A DNA stretch of 64,000 nt, taken from NCBI GenBank assembly GCA_021443545.1, contig JABUTU010000055.1:1-64000 (forward strand), in the 5' to 3' direction. Shown here piece by piece: positions 1-7,966 of this stretch (the first letter of the stretch is position 1; each line of letters begins with the position of its first letter). The notes beneath the pieces were generated by a model. The model did no database searches and had not been told where the DNA came from. It was given only the letters and a program-made list of their open reading frames with translations. Position numbers and translations under genes: made by a program. This DNA is from Marinilabiliaceae bacterium (lineage in GTDB: Bacteria; Bacteroidota; Bacteroidia; Bacteroidales; Marinilabiliaceae).

Positions 1-241
1 AAAGTTAAAGATGAAATGTAATTTTGTTGATTAAAAATTGATTCATCTTATGAGTAGAAAATTTGCAGCAATAGGACTTATATTGAAGTTCACCAAAGTG
101 AGAAATTGTAAAGTCTCGATATGACATTGTTGTGTGTTAGTTTTGATAATATAACTTATGGACTTAAGATGTGAGATGCAAGTTTTCTTTAAAGAACGTA
201 TTAGTTTACTATGCGTAGATGAGAATGTTAAGAGTTTGATA
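1..241. other. AT-rich stretch without a supported gene
   Basis: No gene can be supported here. A 24-codon open frame on the plus strand (50-124) begins MSRKFAAIGLILKFTK and stops at once. It could be the first residues of a truncated gene, but it has no recognisable family. No tRNA-like or terminator-like structure was seen. Confidence 0.4.
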
Positions 242-1407
242 TTGAATAGGGCGTTTAAAGTATTGTTTTGTTGCTATTGCCTCTAAAGGTTATGGGGCAG
301 GCTCATTTTGTAGTGGTCGATAGTTTGAGCCGCAGAGTGATTCCATTTGCTAATGTTTTCACGGCTGATAATGGTCTGTTCTTGGGGACGACTTCAGATG
401 GGAATGGGAATGGAAATGTCACTGTTAATTTTTCCTTTAATCAATTAACTATTAGTCATATCGACTATGAGCAAGTGGTTATATCTGTGCCTTCAGATTC
501 AGTTCGCTTACTTCCTAAAAACTATATTTTGTCTGAAGTTACAGTAAAGGATGATGAGCCATTGTGGGTCCGACATCTATTAAATAGAATTGTAGAGGTG
601 AAGTCTAAGCTGTCTCGTGAAAGTATAGTAGATCGTCATTATCATTATATGTCTCGAAATGTATCTGATAGTAGTGGTTATTGGTTTGAAAACTCAGGAG
701 TGCTTAGATTTCCTGTGTCTTCAAAAGATTGCATAAGGATAAGACCTTCTGCTGGTTATATTCATTATAAGGATAAATCTGCTGGATGTGACTTTACAAA
801 TCTCAAAAGAATGTTATATCACGACTTTATTCAGGAATTCGATAGCGATTTTTTGAGGAAACATACGTTTCGGCATAATGAAGATTATCACGCTGTTAAT
901 AATAGTATAATACAAATCTATTTTAAATCTAATAAGTATGGTAGTCAAGATAAGGGTTACATGGTTGTTGATACGGTTTCAAATTCCATTCTTTCTGTCG
1001 TGAGAGATACTGATTTTGATTATAATATAGACAATAATACAAACAGTTTTACGCGTGCTACAGTTAGTGCTGCTACAGGGTGGAAGTATACTGAATGGAA
1101 AGTTCGACAAGAGGCAGAATATCAAATAATCAATGGTGCATATTTTTTGGTGTCTTGCAAATATAAAGCATATTTACAGTCTGAATCTGACAGGGCAAAA
1201 TACCATGGTAAGAAGTTTGATTCTTTTGAAGCTGAGGTTCTTTTTGACGACTCTGATGGTAGTGAAGAGTCGGGGTTTACAGATTTGTTGCGCCCTTGGT
1301 ATGTTAAAATAATTGTTCCAAGAAGGAATGGATTGCAGAAGAAGCTCTGCAATCCATTCCTAAAGAATATATTTTATACTAAGTTGTTTTTTGTTTTTCA
1401 ATTTTAG
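242..1407 (+). pseudogene. Carboxypeptidase-regulatory-like domain protein, probable 5' frameshift
   Basis: The main open frame runs from a TTG at 268 to 1407 (379 codons). Residues about 10-95 look like a CarboxypepD_reg-like beta-sandwich: VVDSLSRRVIPFANVFT, then a GTTSDGNGNG turn, a SHIDYE strand and a closing LSEVTV, as in Bacteroidetes surface proteins and TonB-receptor N-termini. The rest is not recognised. The frame has no basic n-region: it starts directly in LLLLPLKVMGQA. The missing start, a TTG at 242 reading (M)NRAFKVLF, lies in another frame. One extra T in the 266-269 T-run would join the two into a good signal peptide cut before QAHF. I infer a one-base deletion or phase-variable tract. 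The C-terminus reads through a 15-bp inverted repeat, so the last 30 or so residues may not be native. Confidence 0.5.
1325..1360. repeat. 15-bp perfect inverted repeat, possible terminator
   Basis: Arms 1325-1339 and 1346-1360 are perfectly complementary (GGAATGGATTGCAGA and its reverse complement) around a 6-nt loop. T-rich sequence follows at 1368-1405. It lies inside the 3' end of the preceding open frame, which is unusual for a terminator and supports the view that this frame has lost its original end. Confidence 0.6.
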
Positions 1408-2077
1408 AGTGCAGGAACTTGTTACATAGCATACGAAGTGAGGTATTCTTTATACATGATGATGTTCAGGTAGGAGATAGTCATAAGGTATACTTGGTGT
1501 AAATCAAGTTCGTATAAGCGTGAAAGACTATTTTCTTAATGTTGAAATCTCACAAGTGTGCAGCTAAGATGCTTCCATACGAATCGACATGGTATAGAGA
1601 AGATTCTGTCAGAACTCGTTGAATGTTTTGACTGCAAAAATAAATTAAGGCGTCGGAGAAATGTCCTTCCCATCCAGACTAAGGCTGAGTGCTCATCTGA
1701 ATGATTAGCCCACCAATGCTCATCTCCTATAGCCTTGCCATCTATAAAATCCAGATAGAAAATGGTATAGAAGTCGGTCAGCCTGTATATGGGAATCTTT
1801 GGACCGAACCTATTACCTTCAGTAATGAAGTTACAGCCTCTCTGGCAATAAGTAAAGGATTCATACTATCTGCAATAATGTGACACTGCAAATATAGCAA
1901 CTATTCTGCATTTTGTTCTGTTTTTTGTACTTTTTCGTGTCTTTAAACATTAAAATACAAAAAACAACTATTATACTCTATTTAATTACCCACGCATCAA
2001 TATCCAGTCAGATGCTCTTAAGTCTGAAGGAACATATAGTTGGTCGTTATCAGCTTATCATATTATGCACGGCGAAT
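1408..2077. other. Gene-poor stretch with a possible decayed coding remnant
   Basis: No start-to-stop gene with a recognisable product was found in this stretch. On the minus strand a frame without a usable start is open from 1865 down to 1539 and reads like protein in its middle (KIPIYRLTDFYTIFYLDF, then DGKAIGDEHWWANH). The plus-strand ORF at 1701-1883 overlaps it and looks like its shadow. I could not assign a family; a fragment of a lost gene is possible, chance is possible. Confidence 0.3.
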
Positions 2078-2108
2078 TTTGTAATTACCGTCTGCAAGGT
2101 TAAATTTG
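2078..2108 (+). promoter_or_regulatory. Bacteroidetes-type promoter
   Basis: TTTG at 2078-2081 and TAAATTTG at 2101-2108 with exactly 19 nt between them match the -33/-7 consensus of the Bacteroidetes primary sigma factor. It should fire toward the T9SS-cargo gene starting at 2158, giving a leader of about 40 nt. Confidence 0.75.
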
Positions 2109-2117
2109 CCGCATGAA

Positions 2118-2131
2118 TGTAACACGTTACA
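2118..2131. promoter_or_regulatory. Short palindrome in the 5' leader
   Basis: TGTAAC and GTTACA flank a 2-nt centre just downstream of the predicted transcription start. The position suits an operator for a dimeric repressor, but no partner is known; this is an inference from symmetry and location only. Confidence 0.35.
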
Positions 2132-2157
2132 ATTATTAATTAAAAACAACAAAGCCT

Positions 2158-2673
2158 ATGAAACAGATATTTCAAAGCTTGCTTCTACTGCTCACGGCGA
2201 GCGTGGGAGCGATGGCAGACGAGGTGCAAGGCGTGACGGTGGAGTATACCGATGCGGGAACAGCAGCCTACGTGCAGGCCATCAGTGCCATAGGACGCAT
2301 TGAGTTTGCGGATGGCAGAGCCTCCATTGTCTTCAAGGACGAGGCTGTTGATGCAGAAGACCTTGGCGCATTGACCAACATCAAGATGATTTCCTTCGGC
2401 ATCGTGAATGAGGACGACATTAGCAAGAAGGAAGATACACCTACAGTCCTTGGCGAGATGACACGCACCATAGAGGTGAGCGTCTATCCAAATCCGACTG
2501 CCGACCATATCCACATCAGCGGAATGGGTGATGGGCAGACAGCACGACTGTTCACTTCGGGCGGCATCCTGGTGTGCTCGACAAGCGTGGCAGACATCAA
2601 TCTTGGCGGAATGCCTGCGGGCGTGTACATCCTTCAGGTTGGCAAGGAGGTAGTGAAGATTATCAAGAAATAA
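2158..2673 (+). CDS. Secreted protein with T9SS type A C-terminal sorting domain
   Basis: A 171-residue protein with a Sec signal peptide (MKQIFQSLLLLLTASVGAMA) and a C-terminal domain from about residue 105. This carries the VYPNPTADHIHISG entry motif and the GMPAGVYILQV then KIIKK ending typical of type IX secretion sorting domains. The 80 residues between have no recognised domain and are acidic and probably beta-rich. The protein is expected to pass the outer membrane through the Por/Spr machinery, with the domain removed or anchored. The ATG at 2158 follows a strong promoter, and the next gene starts 23 nt downstream, so the two are probably cotranscribed. Base composition is visibly GC-richer than in the mmd operon downstream, which suggests transfer or a special codon bias. 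Confidence 0.8.
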   Translation: MKQIFQSLLLLLTASVGAMADEVQGVTVEYTDAGTAAYVQAISAIGRIEFADGRASIVFKDEAVDAEDLGALTNIKMISFGIVNEDDISKKEDTPTVLGEMTRTIEVSVYPNPTADHIHISGMGDGQTARLFTSGGILVCSTSVADINLGGMPAGVYILQVGKEVVKIIKK

Positions 2674-2696
2674 ACTAAAATCAGAAACAGACTAAT

Positions 2697-3497
2697 ATGA
2701 AGAAATTGATTCTATCTGCGCTTGCCCTTGTGGGCATGGGCGCTATCGCGACAGAGACGTATGCCCAGTTCTATGTAGTGAAAGACGGCAGGGTAATATT
2801 CAGCCTTGCAGAAGGCACAGCCGACTATATAGCATTTGAGAATCCTAACAAAATCGGTACGCCCGTTGACCTTGGCTTGCCAAGCGGCACACTTTGGGCC
2901 GACCACAACATAGGCGCGATGAATGCCCATGACGCAGGGTCATACTATGCGTGGGGCGAGATAACGACAAAGGATGTGTATAACTGGAGCACATACGAGT
3001 GGATGGACCACAGCTTAGACACTTGGAAAGGGTGTACAAAGTATACATTTGAAGATGGACAAACTGGTGGTGTTTGGTATGATTCTGAAGGTAAATTTAT
3101 CGGTGATAACAAGGAGGAGCTGGAAGATGTAGATGATGTAGCTGTTCAGACATGGGGCGCAGGTTGGGCAATGCCTACGCATGAGCAGATGCAAGAACTT
3201 GTTGAAAAATGCGAATGGGAGTGGACAACGCTCAACGAAGTGCCAGGCTATAAGGTCAAGAGCAAAGCTGAGGGCAATGACAACTCGATCTTCCTTCCTG
3301 CCGCTGGTTACCGCAGGGATTCGGGCACGAACTATGTGGGCAGCTACGGCCACTACTGGTCGCGTTCGCTCTACTCGGAGGGCTCCGACTACGCGTGGGG
3401 TCTCTACTTCTACGAAGGCAGAGTGTCTATGAACAGCACGGACGACCGCAGCCGTGGTTTACTTGTTCGCCCCGTGCTCCGCTCTTCAGAACAGTAA
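2697..3497 (+). CDS. Secreted FISUMP-type (C-type-lectin-fold) protein with variable-region-like C-terminus
   Basis: A 266-residue protein with a Sec signal peptide (MKKLILSALALVGMGAIATETYA). The motif VDLGLPSGTLWADHNIGA at about residues 57-74, followed by YYAWGE, is the entry signature of the Fibrobacter succinogenes major paralogous (FISUMP) family. The C-terminus (residues about 200-262) has the family pattern GYR, GSYGHYWSRS, AWGLYF and LLVRPVL. Many of its codons are TAC, CAC, GAC, AAC or AGC, as expected if AAC codons had been changed at A positions, the mark of diversity-generating retroelement (DGR) variable regions. No reverse transcriptase or template repeat is in the window. A central AT-richer segment (about 3010-3150, DTWKGCTKYTFED onward) sits in GC-rich flanks, so the gene looks mosaic. 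Ligand binding at the surface is likely; the ligand is unknown. Confidence 0.75.
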   Translation: MKKLILSALALVGMGAIATETYAQFYVVKDGRVIFSLAEGTADYIAFENPNKIGTPVDLGLPSGTLWADHNIGAMNAHDAGSYYAWGEITTKDVYNWSTYEWMDHSLDTWKGCTKYTFEDGQTGGVWYDSEGKFIGDNKEELEDVDDVAVQTWGAGWAMPTHEQMQELVEKCEWEWTTLNEVPGYKVKSKAEGNDNSIFLPAAGYRRDSGTNYVGSYGHYWSRSLYSEGSDYAWGLYFYEGRVSMNSTDDRSRGLLVRPVLRSSEQ

Positions 3498-3522
3498 CCA
3501 TGTCTCCCACCTACGGGCGGCG

Positions 3523-3615
3523 TACAGGGGAGGTTTTTGCGCCCAATGCCAGGGCGGTCCGCCTCGGAGAGGCAGACGGGGCCGCACGGGCATTGGTGGT
3601 AAAAACCTCCTTGTA
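3523..3615. repeat. 93-nt GC-rich imperfect palindrome
   Basis: Nested complementary arms are visible: TACA/TGTA outside, then GGAGGTTTTT (3529-3538) with AAAAACCTCC (3601-3610), CCAATGCC (3543-3550) with GGCATTGG (3589-3596), GCGG with CCGC, and an apical GCCTC/GAGGC stem with a 3-nt loop (3561-3573). It begins 25 nt after the FISUMP stop codon. It could be a cruciform, a folded RNA element or a small mobile or recombination site. It is not a simple terminator, since no T-run follows. Confidence 0.7.
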
Positions 3616-3667
3616 GGCTTTGATATATGGGATAAGGAATATATAATATAAACCACGAAATACAGAA

Positions 3668-3814
3668 ATGGCAATTCTGAAAGAGATAATAGAGAAGGAG
3701 AAACAGCGTGAAGGCATTGAGCAGTGCCTTCATTCTGTGCTTTTTCACATTTGTTTTGTAATTAAACACTTTTTTGTATCTTTGCACCGAGTATATAATA
3801 CTCACTACTCATAA
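3668..3814 (+). pseudogene. Truncated small ORF (48 codons)
   Basis: The frame begins MAILKEIIEKEKQREGIEQC, a charged helical start that looks like the N-terminus of a real protein. After residue 20 the translation becomes hydrophobic and low-quality, and it runs across the promoter of the next operon. I infer that only the first 20 codons survive from a lost gene. A GAAGGCA/TGCCTTC stem lies within it. The product is not recognised. Confidence 0.35.
3755..3784 (+). promoter_or_regulatory. Promoter of the methylmalonyl-CoA decarboxylase operon
   Basis: TATCTTTG (3777-3784) matches the -7 element, with a TTTG at 3755-3758 (18-nt spacer) or a second TTTG at 3750-3753. Transcription would start near 3790, leaving a leader of about 60 nt before mmdA. 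Confidence 0.6.
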
Positions 3815-3854
3815 CTCATAATAGCACTCAACTGTAGAGAAAGAATTTTTCAAT

Positions 3855-5405
3855 ATGGATGAAATAAAGAAATTAATGCAAAAACGCGCAGAGTCGCGTA
3901 TGGGTGGCGGAGAAAAACGCATCGAAGCACAGCATGCAAAAGGAAAGCTCACGGCAAGAGAGAGAATAGCACTTCTTCTTGACCAGGGCAGTTTTGAAGA
4001 ATATGATATGTTTGTAATGCACCGTTGTACAAACTTTGGACTTGAGAAGACACAGTTCCCAGGCGATGGTGTTGTTACAGGCAGTGGAACGATAAATGGC
4101 AGACTTGTATTTGTCTATGCGCAGGATTTCACTGTGATGGGTGGCTCTCTATCCGAGACGATGGCAAAGAAGATTTGTAAAGTCATGGATATGGCGATGA
4201 AGGTTGGCGCTCCTGTTATAGGACTTAATGATTCGGGTGGAGCACGTATCCAGGAGGGCGTTGCAGCGCTTGCTGGTTTCGGCGAGATTTTTGAGCGTAA
4301 TATAATGGCCTCAGGAGTGATACCTCAGATTTCGGCAATACTTGGTCCATGTGCAGGTGGTGCTGTATATTCGCCAGCTTTGACAGACTTTATTTTGATG
4401 AATCGTACGAATAGTTATATGTTCCTTACAGGCCCTAAGGTTGTAAAAACGGTAACGTACGAGGAGGTCGACGAGGATTCGCTTGGAGGTGCTGGAGTTC
4501 ATTCTCAAAAATCTGGAGTTGCGCATCTTGTCTCAGAGAATGAAGAGGAGGCAATGTCTACAATCAGAGAACTTTTGTCGTATCTGCCACAGAATAATAC
4601 GGAAGAGGCTCCAGTAGTTGAGTGTAACGATCCAGTGGATCGACTTGAAGATGCGCTCAATGAGATTATTCCAGATGATGTCAATAAACCATACGATGTT
4701 AAGCAGATTATATTGAGCATCGTGGATAATGGCAAATTCTTTGAGATACAGAAAGACTATGCTCAGAATATAGTTATAGGTTTTGCTCGATTCAATGGTC
4801 GTTCAGTAGGTATCGTTGCAAACCAGCCAGCAAAGAACGCTGGAACTCTTGATATCAATGCATCGCGAAAGGCAGCTCGTTTTGTGCGCTTCTGCGATGC
4901 ATTTAATATTCCTATTGTGTCGTTGGTTGACGTTCCTGGTTTCTTGCCTGGAACTGCACAAGAGTATGGTGGCGTGATTTCGCATGGTGCCAAGTTGCTG
5001 TTTGCTTATGGTCATGCTACGATTCCAAAGGTTACTGTTATACTTAGGAAGGCTTATGGTGGTGCATATATCGTTATGAGTAGCAAGCATCTTAAGGGAG
5101 ACATTAACTATGCGTGGCCGACAGCTGAGATTGCTGTAATGGGACCGAATGGAGCTGTTGAGATTCTTCATAGCAAGAAGATTAAAGAGATTGAGTCGGC
5201 TGAAGAGAAGAAGAAATACGTAGATGAGGCAATCAGTGAGTATAAGGAGCTGTTCGCCAATCCATATAATGCAGCCAAGTATGGTTATATAGACGATGTT
5301 ATTGAGCCACGTAATACTCGTTATCGTATCATTCGCGCGTTAGAGAGTATTGTGAATAAGCGTGATCAGAACCTACCTCGTAAGCATTCTAACTTGCCAT
5401 TGTAA
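3855..5405 (+). CDS. mmdA: Methylmalonyl-CoA decarboxylase, carboxyltransferase (alpha) subunit
   Basis: A 516-residue acyl-CoA carboxyltransferase, the usual length for MmdA/PccB. The N-terminal half has [28 protein letters not shown] and the CoA-binding [11 protein letters not shown] and [16 protein letters not shown] segments. The C-terminal half has [22 protein letters not shown] and the second oxyanion site in the [11 protein letters not shown] and [12 protein letters not shown] region. It transfers the carboxyl group of (S)-methylmalonyl-CoA to the biotin carrier encoded two genes downstream, yielding propionyl-CoA. The OadG- and OadB-like neighbours show that this is the sodium-pumping decarboxylase rather than propionyl-CoA carboxylase. 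The gene leads the operon behind its own promoter. It is cytoplasmic and attached to the membrane complex. Confidence 0.92.
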   Translation: MDEIKKLMQKRAESRMGGGEKRIEAQHAKGKLTARERIALLLDQGSFEEYDMFVMHRCTNFGLEKTQFPGDGVVTGSGTINGRLVFVYAQDFTVMGGSLSETMAKKICKVMDMAMKVGAPVIGLNDSGGARIQEGVAALAGFGEIFERNIMASGVIPQISAILGPCAGGAVYSPALTDFILMNRTNSYMFLTGPKVVKTVTYEEVDEDSLGGAGVHSQKSGVAHLVSENEEEAMSTIRELLSYLPQNNTEEAPVVECNDPVDRLEDALNEIIPDDVNKPYDVKQIILSIVDNGKFFEIQKDYAQNIVIGFARFNGRSVGIVANQPAKNAGTLDINASRKAARFVRFCDAFNIPIVSLVDVPGFLPGTAQEYGGVISHGAKLLFAYGHATIPKVTVILRKAYGGAYIVMSSKHLKGDINYAWPTAEIAVMGPNGAVEILHSKKIKEIESAEEKKKYVDEAISEYKELFANPYNAAKYGYIDDVIEPRNTRYRIIRALESIVNKRDQNLPRKHSNLPL

Positions 5406-5447
5406 GCGAGATAACACTTCAAAGCACCTTATAAAGGTGAAGAATGA

Positions 5448-6296
5448 ATGAATAAGATGAAAAGAAATAGTTTAAAATGTCTGTTTGTTGCATGCGCCTT
5501 ATCGCTTAGTGCGTTTGTGAATGCGCAGACTGCCAGTGATCTTAGAATAAACGAGGTTACGGTAGAACGTGATTCACTTGGTAATGTGACAGAGGCGTGG
5601 ATAGAGGTATTCAATCCGACATATTCGTCGGTTGATATGGCTCGTCTCTTTCTGAGTAACGACAGGTGTAACCTTTCGCTCTCTCTGGTTCCTGAGGGAA
5701 CAACAGATACTCAGTTTATGCCACGCGGATATGTGGTGATAGATGGAGATGGACAGCGTTCACAGGGTCCAATGCATACAACATTTCCTCTTGGAGATAG
5801 TGAGTATGTCTACCTTATAGAGTCGAATGGAGTTATAGTTATTGACTCATGCATGGTGCCTCAGAACGGGACGATAGCTCGTTCGATAGATGGAGCAGGC
5901 GAGTGGATAACACCGAAAGACAAGAGTAAGGGATTCAATAACCAGATGGGGACTGTTATCAATAACGTAGAGCGGTTCAAGGTGGTTGACCCCTATGGAT
6001 TAGGTCTGTCCCTCATAAGCATCTCAGTTGTTTTTGGAGTGCTTATACTCTTGGCAATTGTGTTCACGTATGTCGGAAACTTCTTTGTGTGGAGAGAGAA
6101 AAAAACTGAACAAAAGGTAGAAGAGGCAAAGAAACCAAAAGTTCAAGTAATAGCTTCTGATGAGTTGGATGAGGCTGCAATAGCAGCGGTTGTCGCAATG
6201 TATATGCTTGATGCACATGATGATGCTACAGGGCAGTTGACGATAGTGCAGAATAACAATGTCGGACATTGGCGATTCCCATTCCGAAAGCATTAA
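5448..6296 (+). CDS. OadG-family decarboxylase gamma/delta subunit with N-terminal lamin-tail domain
   Basis: A 282-residue protein. It has a signal peptide (to about residue 26, VNAQ), then a lamin-tail-like domain at about residues 28-140 (LRINEVTVERDSLGNVTEAW, IEVFNPTYSSVDMARLFLSN, GYVVIDGD). A single membrane helix follows at about 183-208 (LSLISISVVFGVLILLAIVF), then a charged cytoplasmic tail ending in the OadG pattern AAIAAVVAMYMLD and a WRFPFRKH-like end. In sodium-translocating decarboxylases OadG anchors the carboxyltransferase and carrier to OadB. Classical OadG is only about 85 residues, so the periplasmic lamin-tail domain is an addition. It lies 42 nt after mmdA and 27 nt before the carrier gene, clearly in the operon. 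Confidence 0.85.
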   Translation: MNKMKRNSLKCLFVACALSLSAFVNAQTASDLRINEVTVERDSLGNVTEAWIEVFNPTYSSVDMARLFLSNDRCNLSLSLVPEGTTDTQFMPRGYVVIDGDGQRSQGPMHTTFPLGDSEYVYLIESNGVIVIDSCMVPQNGTIARSIDGAGEWITPKDKSKGFNNQMGTVINNVERFKVVDPYGLGLSLISISVVFGVLILLAIVFTYVGNFFVWREKKTEQKVEEAKKPKVQVIASDELDEAAIAAVVAMYMLDAHDDATGQLTIVQNNNVGHWRFPFRKH

Positions 6297-6323
6297 TACT
6301 AACCATAAGTTATTTATTTAGAT

Positions 6324-6746
6324 ATGCAATATAACTTCAAATTAGGTGGCAAGAAATATTCGGCAGAGGTAGAGGAAGCCGATGATAACAAACTTCAGAT
6401 AAAACTCAATGGCAAGCAGTATGAGGTTGAGATTGATCGTCCACAAGCTGCCCCAAAACCAGTGGTTCCAGTTGCTAATGTTCAAAAGCCAGCGCCATCT
6501 GCGCCTGCATCACCATCACCACGTCCATCTGCTGGAGGAAATAGTATAACATCTCCTCTTCCTGGAGTAGTGCTTGATATCAAGGTCAAAGAGGGCGATA
6601 CGGTTGCGGTTGGCCAGGTTGTCATGGTGATAGAGGCGATGAAGATGGAGAACAACATTGAAGCCACACAAGCAGGAACAGTTTCTCGAATATTGAAGGC
6701 CAAGGGCGATGCTGTTATGGAGGGTGATGTGCTCATCCAATTGTAA
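6324..6746 (+). CDS. mmdC: Biotin carboxyl carrier subunit of methylmalonyl-CoA decarboxylase
   Basis: A 140-residue carrier. The N-terminal 45 residues are a small beta domain, followed by a Pro/Ala/Ser linker (about 45-75) and a biotinyl domain. The modified lysine is K107 in EAMKME, 33 residues from the end as in other biotin carriers. Biotin at K107 takes CO2 from MmdA and delivers it to the membrane subunit MmdB. Gene order mmdA, oadG-like, mmdC, mmdB matches known Bacteroidales operons. Confidence 0.92.
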   Translation: MQYNFKLGGKKYSAEVEEADDNKLQIKLNGKQYEVEIDRPQAAPKPVVPVANVQKPAPSAPASPSPRPSAGGNSITSPLPGVVLDIKVKEGDTVAVGQVVMVIEAMKMENNIEATQAGTVSRILKAKGDAVMEGDVLIQL

Positions 6747-6775
6747 CATATCGTGTAACTTATAATTTTTAGAAA

Positions 6776-7933
6776 GTGGAAACATCATTTATAGAATTTA
6801 TAGGACAAAGTCTCACGCAGTTCTTTGGGTACACAGCGTTTGCTAATTTTACAATTGGTCACATTGTGATGATATGCGTAGGTTTGTTCTTCATCTACCT
6901 TGCTGTAGCAAAGGAGTATGAGCCTATGTTGCTTGTGCCGATAGGCTTTGGTATCCTCATAGGAAATATTCCTTTTGTAGGAGGATTAAAGATAGGAGTT
7001 TACGAGACGGGTTCCGTTCTTAACTATCTCTATTTTGGAGTTTCTCAAGGCGTCTATCCCCCATTAATATTTTTAGGAATTGGGGCCATGACTGATTTCT
7101 CTGCGCTCATAAGTAACCCCAAAATGGTACTTATTGGAGCGGCTGCCCAAATAGGTATTTTTGGAGCGTATGCAACTGCTTTGGCATTAGGATATTCTCC
7201 CAATGAGGCTGGAGCCATTGGTATAATTGGCGGTGCAGATGGTCCCACGGCGATATTCCTGTCGTCTAAGCTGGCCCCCGATTTGATGGGCGCTATAGCG
7301 GTATCTGCCTATTCATATATGGCCTTAGTGCCTGTTATCCAACCTCCAATCATGAGATTATTGACGAATAAGGAGGAGAGATTGATTCGTATGAAGACAC
7401 CACGAAAGGTGACGAAAAGTGAAAGGATTATCTTCCCTGTAGTTGGTTTGCTTATGACGTGTTGGTTGGTGCCCAGTGGTTTGCCATTATTAGGAATGTT
7501 ATTCTTCGGAAATCTTCTCAAGGAGAGTGGTGTTACAAAGCGTCTTGCAGATACTGCCAAAGGTCCGCTGATTGACATCGTTACAATCCTCATAGGAGTG
7601 ACTGTAGGGGCTTCAACGCAGGCAACGTCATTCCTGACAATTAAGTCGATAGGTATTTTTGCATTAGGAGCTGGCTCATTTGTTCTTGCAACAGCGGGCG
7701 GAGTTCTCTTCGTGAAGTTCTACAATCTTTTTGTTAAGAAAGAGAATCGTATTAATCCGCTCATAGGAAATGCTGGAGTATCAGCGGTGCCTGACTCTGC
7801 ACGAGTTTCACAAGTGGAGGGCTTGAAATATGATAAATCCAACTATCTGCTTATGCACGCTATGGGACCGAATGTTGCTGGTGTGATAGGTTCAGCAGTA
7901 GCAGCTGGTATAATTCTAAGTTTCTTCAGTTAA
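6776..7933 (+). CDS. mmdB: Sodium ion-translocating decarboxylase beta subunit
   Basis: A 385-residue integral membrane protein with about nine to eleven helices. The OadB family signatures are present: MTDFSALISNPK, the GIIGGADGPTAIFLSSKLAP re-entrant segment, the YSYMALVPVIQPPI helix with its conserved Tyr/Ser, and FLTIKSIGIFALG. It decarboxylates carboxybiotin using a periplasmic proton and pumps Na+ outward, giving the membrane energy yield of the succinate-propionate route. It starts with GTG at 6776, 29 nt after the carrier gene. Confidence 0.93.
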   Translation: METSFIEFIGQSLTQFFGYTAFANFTIGHIVMICVGLFFIYLAVAKEYEPMLLVPIGFGILIGNIPFVGGLKIGVYETGSVLNYLYFGVSQGVYPPLIFLGIGAMTDFSALISNPKMVLIGAAAQIGIFGAYATALALGYSPNEAGAIGIIGGADGPTAIFLSSKLAPDLMGAIAVSAYSYMALVPVIQPPIMRLLTNKEERLIRMKTPRKVTKSERIIFPVVGLLMTCWLVPSGLPLLGMLFFGNLLKESGVTKRLADTAKGPLIDIVTILIGVTVGASTQATSFLTIKSIGIFALGAGSFVLATAGGVLFVKFYNLFVKKENRINPLIGNAGVSAVPDSARVSQVEGLKYDKSNYLLMHAMGPNVAGVIGSAVAAGIILSFFS

Positions 7934-7966
7934 TTTATATACTATACCGATTTAGTTTAATAGCTT

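Noticed and set aside
1920..1965. 10-bp inverted repeat GTTTTTTGTA / TACAAAAAAC
   Set aside because: Very AT-rich with a 26-nt loop; likely chance in this composition and not linked to any gene.
3410..3805. Long minus-strand open frame across the palindrome and small ORF
   Set aside because: It is opposite the FISUMP gene end and the palindrome, has no family resemblance, and its frame is explained by the GC-rich symmetric sequence.
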